Origin: Bacillota bacterium
GTDB lineage: Bacteria > Bacillota > Clostridia > Peptostreptococcales > Anaerovoracaceae
NCBI GenBank assembly: GCA_029239605.1
Contig: JARBUO010000004.1
Span: 1 to 64,000, forward strand
Length of the DNA stretch: 64,000 nt
Direction of reading: 5' to 3'
Shown one piece after another: positions 56,211 through 64,000 of this stretch. The notes beneath the pieces are model-generated. The model made no database searches. It was not told the origin of the DNA and saw only the letters and a list, made by a program, of their open reading frames with translations. The first letter of the stretch is position 1, and each line of letters begins with the position of its first letter. The translations under genes and the position numbers were made by a program.

Positions 56211-57587
56211 CTAATTGTCTTCGCCTTTTTCCCTCTGATCCAGGTCATCAATAATTTTGTTGTATTTTTTATCAAGCTGATACATCGCCATCAAAAGGGC
56301 AATGGCAACCCAGGAAATAATTGTGCCGTAAATATAAAGATTTTTGATCATTGCTACTGCGCTGGCGATTTCTACCTCCGCACCTGTAAAACCGGACTTC
56401 TCCATAAGGCCTCCGACGATGGAAGAAGCGAGGCCGCCTCCGAACTTCTGGCCTACTGTAACAGCGGAGAAAAGCAAAGCCTGCACTCTCACATGGGTTT
56501 TCCAATGACCATACTCGATAATATCCGCAAGCATTGTAAATACACAGCCGAAAAGAGGTGCCTTCCCGATGCCGCGAATCACAGCAGAGGCAAGGACAAC
56601 ATTAAAATTATCCGGTGCGAAGATCAGCATACTCTGACCTAAAACTACAAGAATGGAGCCGCTTAATACCAGATTACGCTTGCCGAATTTCTTAATAAAA
56701 GGTGCTAAAATGATAATAACCACAACCTGTGGAATGTTTTCGGCAATCTGCATTACTCCCATCAGTTCATTATTGCCGAGTATATATTGAGCATAATAAG
56801 TAGAGCACACACCGTTTATCGTCTGATACAAGGCTAGAAAAGCCGTGCTTACAAGCAGGATCAAAAAATATTTGTTCCTCAAAATTGCCATAAGGCGTAC
56901 CGACAGCGGCATGGTTTCCGCTTCCTTTGCGGCTTTAGTATGAATGCGTTCCCTGCAGCCGAAGAAGCACCACAGCAGGAAACAAAATGCAACAACAGAA
57001 TAAATTGCGGTAACTGTGATCCACGCTTTCTGATCGCCTCCCAGACGGTTGATAAACGGCAGGGTACACGCCGTGACGATCATATTACCGATGGGAGACA
57101 TTGACATGCGGAAAAGGTTGATCACCGCCCGGTCCTGACCGTCCCGGGTCATCATGGGCACCATTGCACCGTAAGGGATATTCAGTGCAGTATAAACTAC
57201 TGTGGTGCAAAGATTATAGGTAATGAAAATATAGATTGCCTGAATGGTTTGCGTCGCATTTGCAGGCACGCAAAACAACAATACCGCGGAAACCCCATAT
57301 GGAATGGACATCCATAGAATCCAGGCCCGCGCCTTGCCATGCTTGGAATTGACCCGGTCCATAATCGCACCGATGGCCACATCAGAAATACCGTCAAAAA
57401 TACGCGAGATCAGCATAATTATTCCCACAAGTCCTGCGGAAATCCCCATTACATTGGTGTAAAAATAGACGACCAACCCGGATGTGAGCGCAAAGACCAC
57501 ATTACAGGCAACATCACCCATACCGTATGCGATTTTTTCCGTAATACGGGTTTTGACCATACCGGTATCATTTTGTAAATTTGCCAT
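56211..57587 (-). CDS. GPH-family glycoside/pentoside:cation symporter
   Basis: A 458-residue membrane protein with twelve predicted helices of the MelB/XynP/GPH family. KIAYGMGDVACNVVFALTSGLVVYFYTNVMG is the typical N-terminus (first 20: KIAYGMGDVACNVV), and ISRIFDGISDVAIGAIMDRVNSKHGKARAW is the conserved cytoplasmic loop. It imports glycosides or oligosaccharides with H+ or Na+. ATG 57587 fits the family start; the longer frame does not. Confidence 0.92.
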   Translation of the reverse strand: MANLQNDTGMVKTRITEKIAYGMGDVACNVVFALTSGLVVYFYTNVMGISAGLVGIIMLISRIFDGISDVAIGAIMDRVNSKHGKARAWILWMSIPYGVSAVLLFCVPANATQTIQAIYIFITYNLCTTVVYTALNIPYGAMVPMMTRDGQDRAVINLFRMSMSPIGNMIVTACTLPFINRLGGDQKAWITVTAIYSVVAFCFLLWCFFGCRERIHTKAAKEAETMPLSVRLMAILRNKYFLILLVSTAFLALYQTINGVCSTYYAQYILGNNELMGVMQIAENIPQVVVIIILAPFIKKFGKRNLVLSGSILVVLGQSMLIFAPDNFNVVLASAVIRGIGKAPLFGCVFTMLADIIEYGHWKTHVRVQALLFSAVTVGQKFGGGLASSIVGGLMEKSGFTGAEVEIASAVAMIKNLYIYGTIISWVAIALLMAMYQLDKKYNKIIDDLDQREKGEDN

Positions 57588-57833
57588 AGAAAAAACTCTC
57601 CTCTCCTCATTAAAAGATGAAAAATACTCCTCCAAAACAGCCTGCAGGACTTTTCTTGGCGACAAGCTCAGTATATCATTCTGAAGTAGCGTAATAATAC
57701 CGTGAGGAGTTCTTTCTATTATGGATAATGTTTTCTTTTTCAGATCAACACTTTTGTTAAATGAATGGTTCAGGATAGAAAGGAGAGATAGAAAAGATAG
57801 ATTATGATGATATTGAGAAAAATCAACTTCTCT

Positions 57834-60302
57834 TTAGTCAACGGGAGTCAATACGATCAACTGTATTTCATGAGGAGACAGCGTCGTATCCAACTCTATG
57901 GAACCGCTGGCGGTGAGCGTCTGAACGTAATATGAGGGCAGTGATATCTGAGCCAGATACTTCAATTCATCTACACGCATATAAGCGGGCTGCCCTGCCT
58001 TCATCCACTGGTCAAAGGAAGAACCGTTTTCCCGATTGATCGCATATTTTCGCATGATATAATCGCCTGCCTCCAGCTTTTCAAGGTTCATGGTAAAGCG
58101 CAGATCTTCCTTTTCAACAAAAACACGATAGGCATCCTCCGCCTTGTCGAGCACATGGTAACGGTAACGATACAGATTATCGTAATGACAATAGTGAGAA
58201 AGGAAAATTTGAATGCTGCGGCGGCTGCGCGTTACAAACCAGCCATCACCTTCTGCCAGCATCGTATCACCCATCTGGCGCAGCAGCGTCATGGCCTGCC
58301 ATCCGCTTTTGGAGATGCCGTTATAGGTAAAAAGCCCGTACCCTCCATGAAAAACGCTTCCCAGCGAGGCGCGCTCCTCGATAAAGTCTGTCAAAAGCCA
58401 ATATCCAAATGCTTCCGCACGATCATAATTTTCACCGATATTTTTAAACAGCCACGCTGCTTTATAACAGGTATCGCTGGACAAATCCCGCTGCCAAAGG
58501 GTTGAGTTCCACTCCTCCAGCCAAATTTCCGTATTTCCCAGTCCATACTCCGCAAGCAGCGCCCGGAAATCATGCAGCAGCGTTCTGGTGAAGCTCTCAT
58601 CCCGACTCAATACAGAAGGAGAGGATGCCTGGGAAACAGTAAAATCCATGAATTCTCCGTCATGCTCAATGGAACGATGGGGATAACACTGGGTACAGAA
58701 AAAGTCCGGAAGACAATTGTTTTCTGCAGCAAAGTCTAAGAAATGCCGCATGCATTCATTGTCCCATACAGCACTGGCAAAACCGCCGGGTCCTCCGAAC
58801 AGGAATCTGTCATCGATACTTTTAACTGCATCACGGGTAACGCTGTAATGAAGATAATATTCTGCATAACTGATATGAGACAGCATGGCAAAATGGATTC
58901 CCATGGTCGTAAACCGCCATTTCAGAACATTCTCCAGCCCATATCTACTGATAAAATGCCGCAGAGTCTCCCGGATAAGGGCTGTCCATTTACCCTGCTC
59001 TTCTGCAATGGAAATGTTGGTTGGCCGATCAAAAAAGCAAAGCTTTTCCTTTGCCAGTTTGTTCGGCATATAACTTAATTCCACATATGGCGTCAGCCCT
59101 ATCGATTGGATAAAATCAAACAGCAGATCAATGTATGTAAAGTTTATCTCAGGTATTCCGTTGTGAGTCTCCCGATAGACATGCATGTCTTCATCGAAAA
59201 TTCCGTGAAAACGAAGATACTCAAAGCCAATTTCCTCCTGGGCACGGCGGAGCTGTTCCTGAACAGATGCAACCAAACCATCCCGGGCATATCCAATGTT
59301 TACCAGGCGCCGCCAGGTGTGCCTCAGCGGCCGTCCACGTACGGCAGCATCAACCCGGATCTGCCGATTTTGCGCCCTGCGGGAGGGTGATACGGTGTCT
59401 GATTGTAAGCGGTCTGCATATTTCAATAATGCGGTCATATCCTCTGCCGGCCGGTCCGAAGTTGTTCCTCCAATCTGAATTTGAGATTGGGCGCGCATTT
59501 GTTTGCGGTATTGTCCCGGAGGCATCCCGTAGCAGAAACGAAACTGCTCAATAAAAGAATTCACGTTTTTAAATCCGTTTTCATAGGCGATATGAGTAAC
59601 CGACTCTTCATTTAACAGGAGATCATTCATTGCGTGCCGCAGGCGGATTCCATTCAGGTATTCCGTAAATGTAGCGCGCAGGTGTTTCTGAAAGAAACGA
59701 GACAGATAATTTGGCGTTAAATATTCCTGTTTTGCCAATGCGGCAAGGGAGATTTCCTCCCGCCAATGATCATGGATATAATTTAAAATGCGTTCAAGCC
59801 GTTGTGTAACATTTTCACGCTGATACTTTTCATGCACATCTCGATCGATTGAAAAAACATCCATAAGCAATGCAATCAAGGTCAAAGTCTCGCTTGATAT
59901 CCGAGGCGAGTTTCGCTTCCTGTCCTGAAAAAAATCACGAAAAATACGAGCGAACAGTACACGCACCTGATCAAACTCACCCTTCTTTCCCGGATCATCG
60001 TCCTTTATTCTGCATAAAATTTGTTTTTGCTGATCCATTTTACCGGCAAGAAGAACATATTCCCTGGGGATGTGCATGATGATCAGACGTCCCTCCCTGC
60101 CGCAATTTACCCGATAAAGCCCGAATGGATTCACCACAAAAAGACCACCCGGCTTGAGATCATACTGCTCAGTACCCGTTGTGATCTTATTTTCTCCTGC
60201 CAGTGCAAATAAAATTTCCAGACCCGCGCTCCATTTAAATTCATTGTCGCTGTCTTGAATAACCGTAAAAGAAATCGCAGCGTTTAAGGGTTCATTGTTC
60301 AT
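57834..60302 (-). CDS. AraC-family regulator fused to a GH39-like domain
   Basis: About 822 residues. A cupin-like N-terminus (GENKITTGTEQYDLKPGGLFVVNP) is followed by an AraC helix-turn-helix pair (ISLAALAKQEYLTPNYLSRFFQKHL and HIAYENGFKNVNSFIEQFRFCYGMPPGQYR) around residues 175-275. The last 500 residues follow glycoside hydrolase family 39. The nucleophile region IWLEEWNSTLWQRDLSSDTCYKAAW is kept, but the acid/base motif (usually NEP after a W.F..W run) reads KWRFTTMGIHFAM, so catalysis is unlikely. The domain is probably a sugar sensor controlling the neighbouring symporter and esterase genes. ATG 60302 has GAGGTG at good distance. Confidence 0.85.
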   Translation of the reverse strand: MNNEPLNAAISFTVIQDSDNEFKWSAGLEILFALAGENKITTGTEQYDLKPGGLFVVNPFGLYRVNCGREGRLIIMHIPREYVLLAGKMDQQKQILCRIKDDDPGKKGEFDQVRVLFARIFRDFFQDRKRNSPRISSETLTLIALLMDVFSIDRDVHEKYQRENVTQRLERILNYIHDHWREEISLAALAKQEYLTPNYLSRFFQKHLRATFTEYLNGIRLRHAMNDLLLNEESVTHIAYENGFKNVNSFIEQFRFCYGMPPGQYRKQMRAQSQIQIGGTTSDRPAEDMTALLKYADRLQSDTVSPSRRAQNRQIRVDAAVRGRPLRHTWRRLVNIGYARDGLVASVQEQLRRAQEEIGFEYLRFHGIFDEDMHVYRETHNGIPEINFTYIDLLFDFIQSIGLTPYVELSYMPNKLAKEKLCFFDRPTNISIAEEQGKWTALIRETLRHFISRYGLENVLKWRFTTMGIHFAMLSHISYAEYYLHYSVTRDAVKSIDDRFLFGGPGGFASAVWDNECMRHFLDFAAENNCLPDFFCTQCYPHRSIEHDGEFMDFTVSQASSPSVLSRDESFTRTLLHDFRALLAEYGLGNTEIWLEEWNSTLWQRDLSSDTCYKAAWLFKNIGENYDRAEAFGYWLLTDFIEERASLGSVFHGGYGLFTYNGISKSGWQAMTLLRQMGDTMLAEGDGWFVTRSRRSIQIFLSHYCHYDNLYRYRYHVLDKAEDAYRVFVEKEDLRFTMNLEKLEAGDYIMRKYAINRENGSSFDQWMKAGQPAYMRVDELKYLAQISLPSYYVQTLTASGSIELDTTLSPHEIQLIVLTPVD

Positions 60303-60395
60303 AAAATCGCTCACCTCAACAAAACTTTTATGATATAGTATCCTGTCTCATTATTTGTATTTTATCATTTGCATGAGGTGAAATCCACGGATTTT

Positions 60396-61193
60396 TCATT
60401 TTACCTCAACAGGAAACTCTGTCTTTAGTACTACCTCTTGCTTTTGCTCTTTATCCAGAGTAAAGTCTGTAATGGCAGAAAAAACATATTCACCAGGAGG
60501 CAGCCTTAGCTCCTTTTCAGAATAAAAGTCTCTCCAAAAACCTGCATCAGGTGCATCTTCGTCGAAGCCTCCGTTTTTTGAAAATGGAATGGTATCGATT
60601 TCTCCTTTTTTCAGTTCAGTCTTCTTCAGTATATCCTGCGTGAATCCACCACAGAAAATCTCTCCGTTTTTATAGATTATATGCTGAAAATAAGGTTCGC
60701 CGGACCATATGTCGATGCTATCCTTTGCTCCAATATATTCAATTGTTGAAAATAGACTGATTTCCTCAGCTTCTTGAAACTTCAGTTTTCCAATATACGT
60801 CTTTACCAGGAAGTTTTCGTCGCTGGCAGTAAAGATAAGCTCTTTCAGCAACTCGATCTTGTGGCTGCTGTTTATCTGGGCAGGATAACTTTCTGCGATT
60901 GCCCCACGATAGAATATCTCAACGCTGTCCCCCACTTCAATATCTTCTGCAGTGATTGCAGCCGTCGTTCCTTTGAGATTTAATTGTGTATTTTCACCTA
61001 TGGAAACTGCTATTTTGTCGGCAGAAGCCAGTTCCTCAGAGCCAGTGGCAGGTTCCACCAGAAGATAGTCCTGGTTGTTTTCAAGAACCACCCCTATAAA
61101 GGATGCTTCCTTTACAGGCCCTCTTTCGCAGCCTACGAAAAGGGATAATGCTATTAATACACCCAAAATACAAATTACAGTGCTCTTCATCAT
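60396..61193 (-). CDS. Putative lipoprotein of unknown function
   Basis: A 265-residue protein with signal MMKSTVICILGVLIALSLFV and lipidated cysteine in FVGCERG. The next 90 residues (FIGVVLENNQDYLLVEPA, EDIEVGDSVEIFYRGAIAES) resemble the DUF3221/YobA type beta-barrel. The C-terminal part (YSEKELRLPPGEYVFSAITDF) resembles an immunoglobulin-like domain. GGAGG precedes ATG. No function can be assigned. Confidence 0.78.
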   Translation of the reverse strand: MMKSTVICILGVLIALSLFVGCERGPVKEASFIGVVLENNQDYLLVEPATGSEELASADKIAVSIGENTQLNLKGTTAAITAEDIEVGDSVEIFYRGAIAESYPAQINSSHKIELLKELIFTASDENFLVKTYIGKLKFQEAEEISLFSTIEYIGAKDSIDIWSGEPYFQHIIYKNGEIFCGGFTQDILKKTELKKGEIDTIPFSKNGGFDEDAPDAGFWRDFYSEKELRLPPGEYVFSAITDFTLDKEQKQEVVLKTEFPVEVK

Positions 61194-61254
61194 ATTTTCC
61201 GCCTCCCAAAAATCTTATTTTTTATATAGACGGGTCAGGGGTGCTGTTTGTTCC

Positions 61255-61482
61255 TCACTGTCCAAATGTTGTATTTTCATATACTGATATACCAAGAAGC
61301 TTAATTTCAAGTCCTGTATCGTAGTCATCTACTCCTCTGAGTGCATGATAATCTGTTATGCTGTACAAAATTGCCTGATATTTAACCGTTCCGCCGTCTT
61401 TATAGCGTATTGGAATTGGTATAAGCAAAATCAAAGCGAGCGCTATCATAATGGTGATTCGGATTCTCTTTTTGTTCATCAT
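61255..61482 (-). CDS. Small single-span membrane protein (75 aa)
   Basis: MMNKKRIRITIMIALALILL starts a signal-anchor, followed by PIPIRYKDGGTVKYQAILYSITDYHALRG and a short tail. GAGGAGAACG precedes the double ATG, so the longer frame upstream is rejected. The sequence recalls small uncharacterised proteins of clostridia, often encoded near lipoproteins. It lies 61 bp upstream of the lipoprotein on the same strand. Confidence 0.75.
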   Translation of the reverse strand: MMNKKRIRITIMIALALILLIPIPIRYKDGGTVKYQAILYSITDYHALRGVDDYDTGLEIKLLGISVYENTTFGQ

Positions 61483-61517
61483 CGTTCTCCTCAGTGTGCC
61501 GCTTTTTCTTTTCCATT

Positions 61518-61944
61518 TTAATAGAGCGTTCCGCCTCTTTTTGAGAGCTGCTTTGCAACCATTTTTTCTTTCTTTAGTCTTTGAGCCCAAAAAGGGATCA
61601 GGGTGCAGGGAGATGAGCCTGTAACGGGATCTTCAGAAATGCCAGCATTAGGTGCAAAAAATCTTGAGACAAAATCTACTTGTTCCCCTTTTGCTGTTAC
61701 GATCATTGCAAAACAATCCGGTAGCTTTGAAATCAAACTTAGATCAGTCCGTAAATTCTTCACTTTCTCTTCAGAATCAACTAATAATAGCAGATCTCAT
61801 GATAAATGCGCCTCTTGCACTGCTACGCCTATTGGTGGAGATAACAAAAGCACTTGCTAATGTAGCATGACCACATAAATCGATTTCTGTTTTCGGAGAG
61901 AACCATCTCAGATCATAATAACCTTTGATCGCATCGGTATGAAC
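61518..61944 (-). pseudogene. PhzF-family isomerase/epimerase relic
   Basis: Two minus-strand fragments of one PhzF gene. The first (about 61790-61944) reads VHTDAIKGYYDLRWFSPKTE and then IDLCGHATLASAFVIS, the conserved N-terminal substrate region. The second (61518-61763) reads LPDCFAMIVTAKGEQVDFVS and FFAPNAGISEDPVTGSSPCT, the C-terminal active-site region. The frames differ, the middle and extreme N-terminus are missing, and the last strand is cut after KRGGTLY. A decayed gene. Confidence 0.8.
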
Positions 61945-61972
61945 TCTTTAGTTTAACTTTGAATATTCTTGT

Positions 61973-62008
61973 TAAAAAGGACGTAAAAGTTTTTACTCTT
62001 ACGTCCTT
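61973..62008 (-). terminator. Terminator of the rRNA methyltransferase gene
   Basis: AAGGACGTAA and TTACGTCCTT pair around a 12-base loop, followed by TTTTAAC on the minus strand. Confidence 0.85.
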
Positions 62009-62045
62009 GGTTTAGAATTTTAGCAATTATTATTATTCTCGGTTT

Positions 62046-63206
62046 TTAAGTGCTCTGTTTTTGCAGTAGACAGACACACTCAATGTGTTTCGTATTCGGA
62101 AAATTATCAAACGCCTTCACCGTCTTCACCTGATACCCGTAATACTGCATAAAGCTGAGATTTTCAACGAGTGTCTTTGGATTGCAGGAGATATACACAA
62201 TCTGATTAACCCCGTAGTTAACTATTTTCTCAAGGGCTTTTGGATGAACGCCAACTCTGGGTGGGTCCAGTACGATAACATCCGGTTTTTCCGCAAGATC
62301 ATCCAAAACCTTCAGGACATCGCCTGCGATGAATTCGCAGTTTTCAAGTCCGTTGAGCTTTGCGTTTTCTCTTGCTGCCTCTACTGCCTCTTCCACGATT
62401 TCAACGCCGATGGCTTTTCCGGCGCGAAGGGCCAGCGTCTGGGTGATGGTGCCTGTTCCACAGTAAAGGTCGAAGACCGTCTTTCCTTCCGGTTCTCGGA
62501 TCAGTGCCAGCGCTTCCGTGTAGAGTTTTTCAATCGCCAGGATATTGGTCTGGAAGAACGAAAATGCGCTGACTTTAAATTTCAGCCCCAGAAGCTCTTC
62601 CATATAATAGTCTCTGCCCCAGAGAGTTTCCATTCTGTCGCAGTATACGAAATCAGCAACGTTGTCATTATACGTATGGAGAATTCCAACAAGGGTATTT
62701 TCCAGCGCAAGGGATCGGATCGTCTCTGCAAACGCGGCATCGTCAAATTCCTGCTGGGTGGTAGTAACGATATTGACCAGCAGTTCCTTCGTGTTCTCCC
62801 CTTTTCTGATAATCAGATTTCGAAGGAGGCCTTGATGCGACTTTTTGTGATAAAATGGATAGCCTTTTTGCTTGCAGTGATCCAGAGTAGCTCTCAGGAT
62901 TTTATTGAAATCGGGGTCCACCAACTGACATTCATCCACGGTAATAATGGACATGAACCGGCCTTTTTTGTGCATGCCCAGTGTCATTTCCCCGTTCTTT
63001 TCTTCGTTGCCGAAGGTATATTCCATCTTGTTGCGGTATTCCGTACGCTTGGGACTTCCTTCAATCCCCATATTTTTCTCATAGGCTACTTTTTTCTCTT
63101 CCAGCAGCCGCATCACTTCCTTGCCCTTCAAAATGATCTGATCCTGATAAGGCATTCCCTGATAAATACAACCGCCGCAGTTTTCATTGTGCTTGCAGAT
63201 TTCCAT
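62046..63206 (-). CDS. rlmCD: 23S rRNA (uracil-C5) methyltransferase, RlmCD/RumA family
   Basis: A 386-residue enzyme. Cysteines in MEICKHNENCGGCIYQGM, with a later partner, form the [4Fe-4S] site. The SAM motif is VFDLYCGTGTITQTLAL. The catalytic region shows VIVLDPPRVGVHPKAL and YISCNPKTLVENL, with the nucleophilic cysteine in SCNP. No TRAM domain is present, so it is a short form. It methylates uracils in 23S rRNA by homology; the exact positions cannot be inferred. Confidence 0.9.
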   Translation of the reverse strand: MEICKHNENCGGCIYQGMPYQDQIILKGKEVMRLLEEKKVAYEKNMGIEGSPKRTEYRNKMEYTFGNEEKNGEMTLGMHKKGRFMSIITVDECQLVDPDFNKILRATLDHCKQKGYPFYHKKSHQGLLRNLIIRKGENTKELLVNIVTTTQQEFDDAAFAETIRSLALENTLVGILHTYNDNVADFVYCDRMETLWGRDYYMEELLGLKFKVSAFSFFQTNILAIEKLYTEALALIREPEGKTVFDLYCGTGTITQTLALRAGKAIGVEIVEEAVEAARENAKLNGLENCEFIAGDVLKVLDDLAEKPDVIVLDPPRVGVHPKALEKIVNYGVNQIVYISCNPKTLVENLSFMQYYGYQVKTVKAFDNFPNTKHIECVCLLQKQST

Positions 63207-63290
63207 GTTTCCCTCCGCTGTCTTTATGATTCATAAGGCAAAGGAAATCGGTAAATTCCGCTCCCTTTGCCTTCATCCGCTTACCATTCT

Positions 63291-64000
63291 TTATTTTTTA
63301 TGTTTCTTACCGATTTCATCCAGCTTACTGAGATCGTAAGGTGTTTCTTGATAGATGTAGTTGAGCCAGTTGGCAAAGAACAGATTGCCGTGACCGCTCC
63401 ATTTAACCACAATTCCCTTTTGGGGATCATCTTCTCTGAAGTAGTTTTGGGGTACAGCAATATCCAGTCCCTTTTTGATATCCCTGTCGTATTCCAGTTT
63501 CAAGGTTTCCCGATCGTATTCCATGTGACCCTGTACAAAGATCTGACGCTTATCCTTACTAGAAATTATATGCGGGCCGGTGGCTTCCGATTCTGCAAGG
63601 ATTTTTAAATCATGATTTTTCATAATTTCACTGCGGCTTACCTGGGTATGCCTGGAGTGGGGCGCAAAGAATTCTTCATCAAAGCCCCTGGTGAATTCTG
63701 ACTTCTTGTCTCTCACTTCGTGCTTAAATACGCCGAAAAGCTTCTCCGGCATAACAAACTTATCAATTCCATAGTGATAGTAAAGACCAGCCTGAGCTCC
63801 CCAGCAAATATGTAACGTGCTGAACACGTTGTTTTTCGTATATTCCATGATCTCGGTCAGTTCTTGCCAGTAGTCCACATCTTCAAAAGGAAGAAATTCC
63901 ACAGGTGCACCGGTAATGATCATTCCGTCAAAACGCTGATTTCTGATTTCATCGTAGGTCTTATAAAAGGTCTCCATATGGTACTTATCTGCATTTTTCG
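63291..64000 (-). CDS. metA: Homoserine O-acyltransferase MetA, 5' end outside window
   Basis: The frame continues past the window edge; the last bases encode KNADKYH just before [11 protein letters not shown], a conserved internal segment, so the apparent ATG at 63977 is not the true start. The nucleophile is in [17 protein letters not shown], the glutamate/histidine site in [13 protein letters not shown], and [14 protein letters not shown] and [11 protein letters not shown] are family blocks. It acylates homoserine in methionine synthesis. About 70-80 N-terminal residues are missing. Acetyl versus succinyl specificity was not resolved here. Confidence 0.93.
   Translation of the reverse strand, partial: KNADKYHMETFYKTYDEIRNQRFDGMIITGAPVEFLPFEDVDYWQELTEIMEYTKNNVFSTLHICWGAQAGLYYHYGIDKFVMPEKLFGVFKHEVRDKKSEFTRGFDEEFFAPHSRHTQVSRSEIMKNHDLKILAESEATGPHIISSKDKRQIFVQGHMEYDRETLKLEYDRDIKKGLDIAVPQNYFREDDPQKGIVVKWSGHGNLFFANWLNYIYQETPYDLSKLDEIGKKHKK

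Noticed and set aside
62085-63236. 383-aa plus-strand frame opposite the rRNA methyltransferase
   Set aside because: Exact antisense of a clearly recognised gene, with no domain and no ribosome binding site.

Overview
The window looks like the chromosome of an anaerobic, spore-forming low-to-mid GC Firmicute (Clostridia). The support is a BclA-type collagen-like surface protein cluster, HPr with a regulatory Ser-46 motif, an electron-confurcating lactate dehydrogenase operon of the Acetobacterium lct type, TTGACA/TATAAT promoters, a purine riboswitch and an ANTAR two-component system. No tRNA, rRNA, CRISPR array, insertion sequence or phage module was seen. Most genes lie on the minus strand.

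Layout. 1-2.6 kb: two paralogous collagen-like surface protein genes; the complete one carries a frameshift inside its 18-bp repeat tract. 2.8-7.4 kb: a polysaccharide deacetylase, a solute-binding lipoprotein converging on an ABC permease/ATPase pair, a hidden 33-codon ORF and a DMT exporter. 7.5-13.8 kb: a lactate operon (FadR-type regulator, lactate permease, EtfB, EtfA with a ferredoxin domain, FAD lactate dehydrogenase) with a consensus promoter and two TGGT-N3-ACCA operators. 14-22.5 kb: a self-contained mannitol-type PTS operon (EIICB, MtlR-type activator, EIIA, PfkB-type ketose-phosphate kinase, zinc dehydrogenase, then EI and HPr). 22.7-28.3 kb: an ANTAR response regulator and its sensor kinase, followed by a promoter and an RNA leader with the ANTAR twin-hairpin/terminator architecture, in front of a small unknown gene, a NapH-like ferredoxin membrane protein and two methyltransferases.

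28.4-38.2 kb: a DMT transporter and a purine salvage operon: BMP-family nucleoside ABC transporter (ATPase, two permeases, lipoprotein) plus two adenine deaminase paralogues. Its leader holds a guanine-class purine riboswitch followed by a second structured element with its own terminator. A second copy of that element's conserved core lies directly before the adenine deaminases. 38.3-46.7 kb: a sugar operon (ROK repressor, HAD phosphatase, ChvE/GguAB-type ABC transporter, PfkB kinase, D-lyxose/mannose isomerase), with a GNAT relic at its end. 46.8-54.4 kb: a secreted stalk/propeller protein, a monoacylglycerol-lipase-like hydrolase, a large Lhr helicase and a truncated UPF0303 relic. 54.4-60.3 kb: a glycoside locus (double-domain esterase, GPH symporter, AraC regulator fused to a GH39-like domain). 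60.4-64 kb: a lipoprotein, a small membrane protein, a PhzF relic, an rRNA uracil methyltransferase and the 3' part of metA.

The most notable signals are RNA-level: the tandem purine riboswitch plus repeated pseudoknot-like element in the purine operon, and the ANTAR antitermination leader. Others are the repeat-tract frameshift in the collagen gene, a PTS operon whose enzymes suggest a ketose-1-phosphate route, and regulators or enzymes carrying apparently dead catalytic domains. All assignments come from reading motifs by eye; no database search was run.
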